Part shown: piece after piece, positions 57,536 through 64,000 of the stretch
Layout: each line of letters opens with the position of its first letter
Numbering within the stretch: position 1 is the stretch's first letter
NCBI RefSeq assembly: GCF_003970915.1
Contig: NZ_RXOF01000011.1
Span: 62,001 to 126,000 of the forward strand
Reading direction: 5' to 3'
DNA: 64,000 nucleotides
Source of the DNA: Hymenobacter gummosus
GTDB taxonomy: Bacteria; Bacteroidota; Bacteroidia; Cytophagales; Hymenobacteraceae
Notes under the pieces: model-generated
Seen by the model: only the letters and a program-made list of their open reading frames with translations
Databases searched by the model: none
What the model was told of the DNA's origin: nothing
Position numbers and translations under genes: made by a program

Positions 57536-59737
57536 TTCCGGCGCAGTTTCGGTGTCGGCGGGGCGCTGCTTGTTGATGGAGATGAGCAGGCCGGCGAAGA
57601 GCATGCGGGGGGCGGCGGGCGTCACGGCCACGCCCTGGTAGAGGCCGGTGGCGTCGGGGGTGGCGGCGTAGCGGTAGCCGAACACGTTGTCGCGGCCCAG
57701 CACGTTGGAGCACGACAGGTGCACGATGGTCAGGTGCTTGCGCAGCGTGGTCACGTAGCTCAGGTTCAGGCTCAGGTCCTGGTAGCTGGGCGTGCGGCCC
57801 TGGTTGTAGCCCGGGCGGTTGGGGTCGTGGTAGGCCCGGGGCGAGGCGTAGCTGGCGGTAGCGCCCACCAGCGTGTGCAGTCGGTGAATCCAGTACTTGC
57901 CCACCACCGTCGCGTTGTGCCGCGACACGAAGGTGGGCACGGCGGCCACCGGGTCCTGGCGCTGCTGCCGGCGGGCGTCCACCAGCCCGTAGCTCACCCA
58001 GTAATCGAGGCCCTTGACGGTCTTTTTGTCGCGGAAGAACACGTCGAGCCCGCGGGCGTGGCCCCGGCCGGTGCTGGCGTAGCCGAAGGGGTTGTAGGGG
58101 TTCAGCGCGTCGTAGCGCACGAGCTGGCCGTAGGTTTTCTGGTAGGCTTCCAGGCGCAGGGTCCGGTCGTTTTTGATGCGCTGGTAGGTCACGAGGTAAT
58201 GGGCGGCCCGCTCGAAGCGCAGCGCATCATTGTACTGGCCGAAGCGCAGCAGGTCGTTGGTGGGCGTCTGGTAAAACAGCCCGTAAGCGGCCGAGAGCTG
58301 GCTGCCTTCGCCGGGCAGCTGGTAGGCCAGGGCCAGGCGCGGGGCGGCGTTCCAGCGGCCCAGCACCCGCGAGTATTCCCCGCGCAGCCCGGCCCGGGCC
58401 ACCAGCCGGTTGCTGAACGCCATGTCCGATTCGGCAAAGCCGGCTACCCGGGCCTCGGTGAAGCCGGTGCGGCGCATCAGCTCCTCGGGCGTGGCCTGGA
58501 ACTGCTGCCGGAACTGTTGGCCCACGGCCTCGGTCCCGAGCTTGAGGTTGAAGTAGGTGCCAGCCGAGTCGTTGGTCAGCACCACGCGGCCCACCAGGCT
58601 CTGCTCCAGCTCGTGCAGGTACTGCTGGTCGGGGCGGATGGTCTGCTCGTCGCGGGTGCCGGCCACGCCGGTCTGCAGGCTCCAGCCCCGGCGCAGGGGG
58701 CTGCGGAAAGTGGCGTTGAGGTACTGGTTGTTATTGCGCAGCGCCACGGGCATGCCGTTTTCGTAGCCGGGCATGGGCTGGCGCAGGGCAAATTCCTGCT
58801 GCGTAACGGCCCCGTAGGCCTTGGCCATGCCGGCCTCCCCTACCCGCTGCCGCCAGGCCACCGAGCCGCCGGCCGAGCGCGGCGCCACCTGCCAGCCCCA
58901 GCTCTGCGGCACCACCCGGTAGTAGGGCTGCAGGTTCACGTAGTCGCCCGTCACGGCCACGGAGCTGCGCTCAAACCGCTGCTGGTGCGAGAGGCTCAGC
59001 CCCACCGACAGCAGGGAAATGCCGGTCTGCGTTTCGGGGGCGAGGTCCACCGAGCTGAGCCCCACCACCGCCGACAGGGCCTGCCCGTACTCGGCCGAGT
59101 AGCCGCCGGTGCTGAAGACCATGCCCTTGAACAGCTGCGGCGAGAAGCGGCCCCGCGCCGGAATGCCCGACACGGAGGCGTTGTAGGGGCTCTGCAGGGG
59201 CAGGCCGTCGAGGTACTGCCGGGTTTCGGAGGCCGCCCCGCCGCGCACGAACAGCTTGCCTTCCTCCCCGTTGCGGGTGGTGCCGGGCAAGGTGTTCAGC
59301 GCGGCGTTGACGTCGGCCAGGGCGCCGGCGGTGGTTTGCACGTCGCGGGTGCCCAGCACGGTGCTGCGGCTTTCCTCGCTGGCCACGAAGGCCCCGGCCG
59401 TGATGGTCACGTCGCCGAGCTGGTTGCGCACCTCCTTCAGCGTGAGGGCGAAGCGCTGCGCCTGCCCGTCGAGCGTCACCGGCTGCTCCTGGGGCTGGTA
59501 GCCCAGCAGCGTCACCAGCAGGGGCAGCGGGCCGGTCTGGCGGGTGGTGAAGCGGAAGCGGCCGAGCGAGTCGGTGGTGGCCCCGTCGAAGGTGGTTTTC
59601 AGGAACACGTTGGCCCCGGGCAGGGGCTGGCCGGCGGCGTCGCGCACGGTGCCGCTGAGCGTGGTAGTAGTGTTTTGGGCAACGACGGCGCTGGTAGCAA
59701 GCAGCAGCGGCAGGGCGAGGAATAGCGGACGGTTCAT
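57533..59737 (-). CDS. TonB-dependent receptor with CarboxypepD-like N-domain
   Basis: A 734-residue outer-membrane receptor. Signal peptide (to about residue 20), CarboxypepD_reg-like domain (LSGTVRDAAGQPLPGANVFLKTTFDGATTDSLGRFRFTT, about 28-105), plug (EESRSTVLGTRDVQTTAGALADVNAALNTLPGTTRNGEEGKLFVRGGAASETRQYLDGLPLQSPY, about 120-190) and barrel. Shorter than SusC transporters and without a SusD partner. It imports an unknown ligand using TonB energy. It is upstream of the TPR-like, kinase and regulator genes on the same strand. Confidence 0.92.
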   Translation of the reverse strand: MNRPLFLALPLLLATSAVVAQNTTTTLSGTVRDAAGQPLPGANVFLKTTFDGATTDSLGRFRFTTRQTGPLPLLVTLLGYQPQEQPVTLDGQAQRFALTLKEVRNQLGDVTITAGAFVASEESRSTVLGTRDVQTTAGALADVNAALNTLPGTTRNGEEGKLFVRGGAASETRQYLDGLPLQSPYNASVSGIPARGRFSPQLFKGMVFSTGGYSAEYGQALSAVVGLSSVDLAPETQTGISLLSVGLSLSHQQRFERSSVAVTGDYVNLQPYYRVVPQSWGWQVAPRSAGGSVAWRQRVGEAGMAKAYGAVTQQEFALRQPMPGYENGMPVALRNNNQYLNATFRSPLRRGWSLQTGVAGTRDEQTIRPDQQYLHELEQSLVGRVVLTNDSAGTYFNLKLGTEAVGQQFRQQFQATPEELMRRTGFTEARVAGFAESDMAFSNRLVARAGLRGEYSRVLGRWNAAPRLALAYQLPGEGSQLSAAYGLFYQTPTNDLLRFGQYNDALRFERAAHYLVTYQRIKNDRTLRLEAYQKTYGQLVRYDALNPYNPFGYASTGRGHARGLDVFFRDKKTVKGLDYWVSYGLVDARRQQRQDPVAAVPTFVSRHNATVVGKYWIHRLHTLVGATASYASPRAYHDPNRPGYNQGRTPSYQDLSLNLSYVTTLRKHLTIVHLSCSNVLGRDNVFGYRYAATPDATGLYQGVAVTPAAPRMLFAGLLISINKQRPADTETAPE

Positions 59738-59762
59738 GGCGCAGAAGGGCGAGGTTCTGCGT

Positions 59763-59834
59763 CAAAAGTGGCTGTGCTGGGGGCCTGCGCGCCACTTGCT
59801 GCTACCGAAGCGTCGGATGAGCGGGATGAAACGT
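59763..59834 (-). promoter_or_regulatory. Candidate LytTR binding site and promoter of the TonB receptor
   Basis: Minus strand: ACGTTTC (59834-59828) and ACGCTTC (59813-59807) have a 21-bp period; the second is again within CCGACGCTTCGGTA. CACTTTTG, one mismatch from TAnnTTTG, follows about 40 bases later, 20-odd bases before the start codon. Confidence 0.6.
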
Positions 59835-59852
59835 CGGCGGGGCGGATGAGCT

Positions 59853-59876
59853 GTAGCGCGGGCTTTAGCCCGTGTC
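59853..59876. repeat. Palindromic repeat GTAGCGCGGGCTTTAGCCCG, left copy
   Basis: A short hairpin (CGGGCTTTAGCCCG) whose inverted partner is at 60802-60826. The two flank the gene at 59980-60657. Confidence 0.7.
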
Positions 59877-59930
59877 CGTCCGCATCCTCCTTCATCCTAG
59901 CCTGGTCCCGCCTGCCGAAGCGTAAGCGCC

Positions 59931-59965
59931 CAAAAAAACGGCAGCGTCCCGCCCTGCCGTTGTTT
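59931..59965 (-). terminator. Rho-independent terminator for 59980-60657
   Basis: Read on the minus strand: AACGGCAG / CTGCCGTT stem, 9-base loop, then T7. Confidence 0.8.
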
Positions 59966-59979
59966 GCCCTGTTATCAGC

Positions 59980-60657
59980 CTACAGCCGCTTACGTAGCAG
60001 CCGGTACTGCACCGCGATGGTATGGCACAGCAGCTTATCGAAACGGTTGTTGACTACGCCTCGGTAAAGGTAGTTGGTGCCCAGCCACAGCGGCCAGCGC
60101 GGCCCCAACGGTTCCAGACTCATCCCGATGCTGGCGTGCCGGATGCGCAGGTCCAGTATGCCATCGTAGGGCCCGTTGCGCAGGTAAAACGACTCACCCG
60201 TGTTCAGCACTCCGTAGCCCAGCGACACGGCTGCCGGCGACCAGCGCCGCCGCTTGCGCAGCGTGTAATTTACGCTCACATCCTGGTCATACAGCCATTT
60301 CTTCAGGTCTTCGGGCGTGTAAGAGCCCCCAATTGGAACGGAAGGCGGCATAGGCTTATGGTAGATTGGCCCGTAGTGTACAAACCCGCTGTAGGCAATG
60401 CCTACCCGACCCTTGGACACCATAACTTTCCCGCCCACGGACACCTGCTGAATATTGGCTTCGGCGTTATAAGGCACGTAAGGGTCGTAGTAGACCGAGC
60501 CGAAGTTGAACACGTTCAAGCGCGTGGAGCGCACCTTTACTTCGCCAAATGCCTGCACGTACGCGGGCTGGCGCCAGAACGAGCTGTCCTGCTGCGCCCA
60601 GGCGGGGCTGGTGGCTGCCAGCAGCGTCATTACCATAATTAATTTGTCTGGCAGCAT
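59980..60657 (-). CDS. Secreted protein of unknown function
   Basis: A 225-residue exported protein; the signal peptide (KLIMVMTLLAATSPAWAQ) suits a start at 60657 or the internal ATG seven codons later. The mature part has strand-like segments (VRSTRLNVFNFGSVYYDPYVPYN, SVGGKVMVSKGRVGIAYSGFVHYG, AAVSLGYGVLNTG, LWLGTNYLYRGVVNN), consistent with an outer-membrane beta-barrel. Less GC-rich than surrounding genes, and flanked by inverted copies of a palindromic repeat. Confidence 0.6.
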   Translation of the reverse strand: MLPDKLIMVMTLLAATSPAWAQQDSSFWRQPAYVQAFGEVKVRSTRLNVFNFGSVYYDPYVPYNAEANIQQVSVGGKVMVSKGRVGIAYSGFVHYGPIYHKPMPPSVPIGGSYTPEDLKKWLYDQDVSVNYTLRKRRRWSPAAVSLGYGVLNTGESFYLRNGPYDGILDLRIRHASIGMSLEPLGPRWPLWLGTNYLYRGVVNNRFDKLLCHTIAVQYRLLRKRL

Positions 60658-60801
60658 GGGCAGTAGCTGATAGCTCAATAGGAAAGAAGACAGGCTGGAG
60701 TATTCACCCAACGCGCCTGCTGCTCACATTATTTTCGCCTACCTGCCTGCCGAGTACGTTTCGGGCATTCCGGGGCCGTACCATCATACCGCCGCCCAGC
60801 C

Positions 60802-60826
60802 ACACGCGGGCTGAAGCCCGCGCTAC
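60802..60826. repeat. Palindromic repeat CGCGGGCTGAAGCCCGCG, right copy
   Basis: Inverted relative of 59853-59876; contains a perfect CGCGGGCT-GA-AGCCCGCG hairpin. Lies directly at the 3' end of the TPR histidine kinase gene and may also act as its terminator. Confidence 0.7.
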
Positions 60827-62799
60827 GCCGCCCCCGGCAGCGTGATGGTAAACGTGGTGCCCACGCCCTCTTCCGAGTGCAGGGTGAGCGTGCCGCCATG
60901 GCCAGTCGTGACGATATCGTGGCTGAGGGCCAGGCCCAGGCCGGTGCCTTCGCCCACGGGCTTGGTGGTGAAGAAGGCCTCGAACACCTGCGCCCGCACC
61001 GCCGGGCTCATGCCGATGCCGTTGTCCTGCACCTGGATTTCGGCCCCGCCGCCGGGCAGCGGGCGGGTGCGCACGGTCACGGCCGGCAGGTAGTCGGGCG
61101 GGGCCGTTTGCTGGCGCTGGCGGGTGGCGTAAAAGGCGTTGGTGCACAGGTTCAGCAGGGCGCGGCCCAGGTCCTGCGCGGCCACGGGCAGGGCGGGCAG
61201 TTCGGGCGCCAGGTCCAGGTGCTGCCGGGCCGCGAAGTCCGGAAACTGCTGGCGCAGGCCCTCGTAGGCGAGGCTCAGCTGCTCGGCGGCCAGGGCATTG
61301 AGGTCAGTGGGCTGGCGCGGGGCGCGGCCGGTGCGGGCGTGGTCGAGCATGCCGCGGATGATGGCCGTGGCCCGCTGCCCGTGCTGGCTGATGCTAAGCA
61401 GGTTTTCCTTGAGCCCGTCGAGGATTTCGCGGTCCAGGGCCCCGTCGCCGGTCAGGCGCTGCTGCCCGTTGATGGCGGCCAGCAAATCGGTGCCGGCGGC
61501 GGCAAACTGCTTGACGAAGCCCAGCGGGTTCTGCAGCTCGTGGGCCACGCCGGCCGTCAGCTCGCCCAGGAAAGCCATTTTCTCGCGCTGCACCAGCTGG
61601 GCCTGGGTCTGCTTCAGTTCCACCAACGAGGCCTGCAGGGCGGCGTTGATGCGCTGCTGCTGGCGCTGGTGCCAGGCCAGCAGGCCCACCAGCCCGAGCA
61701 GCACCGCCACCCCGCCGAGCAGGGCGTAGCGCTGGTAGCGGGCCCGCAGCTCCTGCTGGGCGGCGGCGGCCTGCTGGGCGCGCTGCCGCTCCCGGTAGTC
61801 GAGGCTCTGCAGGCGCATCACCTTCTCCTGCCCGAAGAGCGTGTCTTTCATCACCAGCATGCGGCCCTGGTACTTAAAGGCGCTGTCGATGGGCCCGCGA
61901 CGGGTGAATTCCTTGGTCAGCACGATACTGGCGTTGAGCACCCCGCGCAGAAAGCCGTTGGTCTGGGCGGCCTGGTAGCCCAGGCGGGCGTAGTAAATGC
62001 TGGAATCGGCGCGGCCCTGCTGCTGGTAGAGGGCGGCCAGGCCCACGTAGGCGAAGTTCAGGCTGCGCAGGTGGCGCAGGCGCCGCGACTCGCCGATGCT
62101 GCGGCGGTAGTACTCCAGCGCCTCGGCCACCCGGCCTTCCTTGCGGGCTTCCTGGGCCAGGCCGTAGAGGATGTAGTTGGTGGGCGAGTGGATGCGCCGG
62201 GCCAGCGTGTAGGCCTGCTGCTGGTAGTACCAGGCCGAGTCGAGCTGGTTGTAGAGGTCGTAGGCCAGGCCGATGTTGCTCAGATCCACCACCTGCCGCT
62301 GCTCGTCGCCGAGCTGCTGGCCCAGGCGCAGGGCTTGGAAGTAGTAGCTCAGCCCCACCTGCCGGTCGCGCAAATACACGTAGATAATGCCGATGCTGCG
62401 CAGGTTCTGGGCCTGCAGGGGCACATCGTGGGTGGTGCGGGCCAGGTGCAGCGAGGCCTGAAACAGCTCCAGGGCCCGGGCCAGGTTGCTTTCGCGCAGG
62501 GCCGCGCCCTGGCGGTTCAGGGCCTCGCCTTCGCCGTGCCGGTAGCCGATGCGCCGGGCCAGCCGCAGGGCGCGGTCGGCGTAGGCAGCGGCCGAGTCGG
62601 TGCGCTGGGCCCAGTACTGGTCGCTGATGCGGCAGAGCAGCAGCACGCGGGCGGTATCGGGCAGCTGCGGCTCCCGCACCCGGCGCAGCAGGCTGTCGAG
62701 CATCGGGGTGCCGGGGGCCGCCGCGCGGACCCGACCGGGTAGGGCGGCCACGCACAGCAGCGTGCACAGAGCAAAGCGGCAGAAGAAGGAAAGCGGCAC
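60823..62799 (-). CDS. TPR-containing membrane histidine kinase
   Basis: A 658-residue kinase. Signal peptide, then periplasmic TPR-like repeats (about 60-330), one membrane helix (about 359-376: LLGGVAVLLGLVGLLAW), a coiled coil (QQRINAALQASLVELKQTQAQLVQREKMAF), HisKA block with H420 in LTAGVAHELQNPLGFVKQFA, and an ATPase domain (LGRALLNLCTNAFYATR, VQDNGIGM, FTTKPVGEGTGLGLALSHDI, GTTFTITLP). Typical of Bacteroidota one-gene sensors; no receiver gene is next to it. A TATATTTG box at 62857-62850 precedes it. Confidence 0.92.
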   Translation of the reverse strand: MPLSFFCRFALCTLLCVAALPGRVRAAAPGTPMLDSLLRRVREPQLPDTARVLLLCRISDQYWAQRTDSAAAYADRALRLARRIGYRHGEGEALNRQGAALRESNLARALELFQASLHLARTTHDVPLQAQNLRSIGIIYVYLRDRQVGLSYYFQALRLGQQLGDEQRQVVDLSNIGLAYDLYNQLDSAWYYQQQAYTLARRIHSPTNYILYGLAQEARKEGRVAEALEYYRRSIGESRRLRHLRSLNFAYVGLAALYQQQGRADSSIYYARLGYQAAQTNGFLRGVLNASIVLTKEFTRRGPIDSAFKYQGRMLVMKDTLFGQEKVMRLQSLDYRERQRAQQAAAAQQELRARYQRYALLGGVAVLLGLVGLLAWHQRQQQRINAALQASLVELKQTQAQLVQREKMAFLGELTAGVAHELQNPLGFVKQFAAAGTDLLAAINGQQRLTGDGALDREILDGLKENLLSISQHGQRATAIIRGMLDHARTGRAPRQPTDLNALAAEQLSLAYEGLRQQFPDFAARQHLDLAPELPALPVAAQDLGRALLNLCTNAFYATRQRQQTAPPDYLPAVTVRTRPLPGGGAEIQVQDNGIGMSPAVRAQVFEAFFTTKPVGEGTGLGLALSHDIVTTGHGGTLTLHSEEGVGTTFTITLPGAA

Positions 62800-62849
62800 T
62801 AGAGCGCGGGTAAGGCGGCGGCCGGTATGGGTAGCCGCGCACGGAAGTG

Positions 62850-62857
62850 CAAATATA
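62850..62857 (-). promoter_or_regulatory. Candidate -7 box TATATTTG for the TPR kinase
   Basis: Minus-strand TATATTTG matches TAnnTTTG, 50 bases before the start codon; no TTG at 19-20 bases. The remaining divergent spacer up to 63055 holds nothing else I can name. Confidence 0.5.
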
Positions 62858-63055
62858 TCAGCCGGCTCCGCGGTTTGCCGCAGCGCCCCCGCCGCCGAGC
62901 AAAACCGCCTGCCAAGCCCCGAAATGCCGCTGCCGGCCGGGTTGGCCGCGCCCCTACCGGCCGGGCTTTCGAAAGCATCATCGAATAAGTATATTGAGTT
63001 GCGCCGCCGGCCGGTGGCCCGTTTTCATCCCCTAATCCCTCAACCCCTCCCTGTT

Positions 63056-63472
63056 ATGGACGTTTCAGCCTCCGCCCTGCTGCACTGGTACGAAGACGTG
63101 TGGAACCAGCGCCAGGAGCACCGCATCCAGGAGCTGGTGCACCCCGAAGCCGTCATCCACGGCCTGGGCCTCGACGAGACGCGCCGCGGCCCCGAGCTGT
63201 TCCGGGAGTTCTACCAGGGCTTCAGCAGCGGCTTCACGGATATCCAGGTGACGGTGCAGCGCGTGGTGGCCGAGGACGAGTACGAAACGGCCCTCTGCGA
63301 CGTGACGGCCCGGCACCGCGCCACCGGGCAGCCGGTCAGCTTCTCGGGCCTGAACATGGTGCACCTGCGCGACGGGCAGATTTACGAGGCCTGGAACCAG
63401 TTTGACTTCCTGCAGATGTACCGGCAGCTGGGCCAGGAGCTGGCCCCGGCCAACGTGCCCGCCGGCGCCTGA
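63056..63472 (+). CDS. SnoaL-like / ester cyclase-family protein
   Basis: A 138-residue NTF2-fold protein: LHWYEDVWNQRQEHRIQELVHPEAVIHGLG, GPELFREFYQGFSSGFTDIQVTVQRVVAEDEYETALCDVTARH, FSGLNMVHLRDGQIYEAWNQFDFLQMYRQLG. The FYxxFxxAFxDxxxxV... and WNxxDxxxMxxQLG pattern is that of the SnoaL-like polyketide cyclase/ester cyclase group, most of which have unknown substrates. The start at 63056 fits the family; the open frame upstream belongs to the complementary strand of the kinase gene. Confidence 0.8.
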   Translation: MDVSASALLHWYEDVWNQRQEHRIQELVHPEAVIHGLGLDETRRGPELFREFYQGFSSGFTDIQVTVQRVVAEDEYETALCDVTARHRATGQPVSFSGLNMVHLRDGQIYEAWNQFDFLQMYRQLGQELAPANVPAGA

Positions 63473-63520
63473 GCCCCGGCCTGATAAATACTAGCCTAAG
63501 CCAGAGCTACAGGATAAAGG

Positions 63521-63699
63521 CCAGTTCCCCTCCTCAGCTGAGGAGGGGCTAGGGGTGGTTGACCAACCGTTGAACAGCCACCCAGAAACGTCATGTCGAG
63601 CGAAGTCGAGACATCTCGCGTGCTGACTTCCACAAGTAATTTCTAACTCTAGCCCTTCAACCACCCCTAGCCCCTCCTCAGCTGAGGAGGGGAACTAGC
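63521..63699. repeat. Composite inverted-repeat element, second copy
   Basis: Arms 63521-63562 and 63657-63699 pair (AGTTCCCCTCCTCAGCTGAG, GGGGCTAGGGGTGGTTGA and complements); each arm is itself palindromic at CCCCTCCTCAGCTGAGGAGG. The core holds a GTCATGTCGAGCGAAGTCGA module with GAGACATCTCGCGTGCTGAC and CAAGTAATTTCTAACTCTAG; the same core is present in the opposite orientation at 54071-54285. Confidence 0.85.
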
Positions 63700-63737
63700 T
63701 TGTAGCTTCGCAAGCTGATTTCTATCTACACGTGTCT

Positions 63738-64000
63738 ATGCTTCGTCGCACTATCCCCGGCCTGCTGCTGAGTGGCCTGCTGGCCTGTCAGAGCCAGTCA
63801 ACTGAAAATCAAAGCCCTGGCAACGACGCAGTAGCCACCGTCCCAGCTACCACCGTTGATTCACCGGCCCCAGCAGTTCCGAAGCCTGCTCCGGCGCCGC
63901 CGGCCCCCGCCCTGCCGCCCGTTTCTAAAGAATCCTACCCCTACACTATTCCGCCCGTCGACCAGACGCGGGACGATGCGGCGCTGCAGAGCTTTGTGCA
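63738..64000 (+). CDS. Lipoprotein, 3' part cut off by the window edge
   Basis: The first 87 codons: MLRRTIPGLLLSGLLAC (lipobox, cysteine 17), then a Ser/Pro/Ala-rich linker (TTVDSPAPAVPKPAPAPPAP) leading into YPYTIPPVDQTRDDAALQSF. Family not recognisable from this part. The gene starts 38 bases after the composite repeat element. Confidence 0.65.
   Translation, partial: MLRRTIPGLLLSGLLACQSQSTENQSPGNDAVATVPATTVDSPAPAVPKPAPAPPAPALPPVSKESYPYTIPPVDQTRDDAALQSFV

Overview
The window is GC-rich chromosomal DNA from a member of the Bacteroidota, most likely a Hymenobacter or close relative (Cytophagales). Direct signs are surface proteins with type IX secretion tails (10941-12428 and 33250-35511), a TonB-dependent receptor with a CarboxypepD-like N-domain, LytS/LytTR signalling pairs, DUF3667 proteins, menaquinone genes, absence of Shine-Dalgarno sequences, and promoters of the TTG-N20-TAnnTTTG type (clearest at 35642-35672 and 22779-22809). 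I see no tRNA or rRNA gene, prophage, transposase or CRISPR array.

Layout. 1-5400: a cut-off OmpA-type gene, a DinB-like protein, a 2H phosphoesterase, small lipoproteins and twin DUF3667 membrane proteins. 5490-10814: three short-chain dehydrogenases with two AraC regulators. 10941-17665: a T9SS surface protein, lipoproteins, a glycine-rich surface protein broken by an in-frame TAG, and two unknowns. 17860-24055, mostly minus strand: a deoxyhypusine-synthase-like enzyme, HslV, the pyruvate dehydrogenase E2 subunit and a histidine phosphatase. 24153-41984: a dispersed menaquinone set (menI-menF, menD, menB, menE), interleaved with an AraC/quinone-oxidoreductase divergon, a secreted amidase, an ArsR-SRPBCC-DoxX-YdeI operon with a readable operator, and an RtcB ligase also broken by an in-frame TAG. 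42452-53300: a DPP III-type peptidase, membrane proteins, a LytS/LytTR pair, a HAD phosphatase, a CAT-family acetyltransferase and a GAF protein. 53398-62799, minus strand: a PAP2-like protein, a second LytTR/LytS pair, a secreted TPR-like protein, a TonB-dependent receptor and a TPR histidine kinase.

Working together. The TonB receptor, the TPR-like protein and the second LytS/LytTR pair are consecutive and co-oriented. The two non-regulatory genes share an upstream direct repeat (ACGnTTC, 21-bp period) at the same distance from a TAnnTTTG-like box, so the response regulator at 54294-55082 is the natural candidate to control both. The men genes supply five of the steps from chorismate to dihydroxynaphthoate; menC, menA and menH are not in the window.

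The most unusual content lies between genes. At least nine spacers are built from short words (about 7-16 bp), usually with the inverted words on the far side. There are also several families of 100-225 bp inverted-repeat elements without coding capacity that share modules, a twice-found element of about 200 bp with nested stems, a 21-bp x 12 array and a 42-bp palindrome array. One such word array and other anomalous sequence sit inside the menD reading frame.
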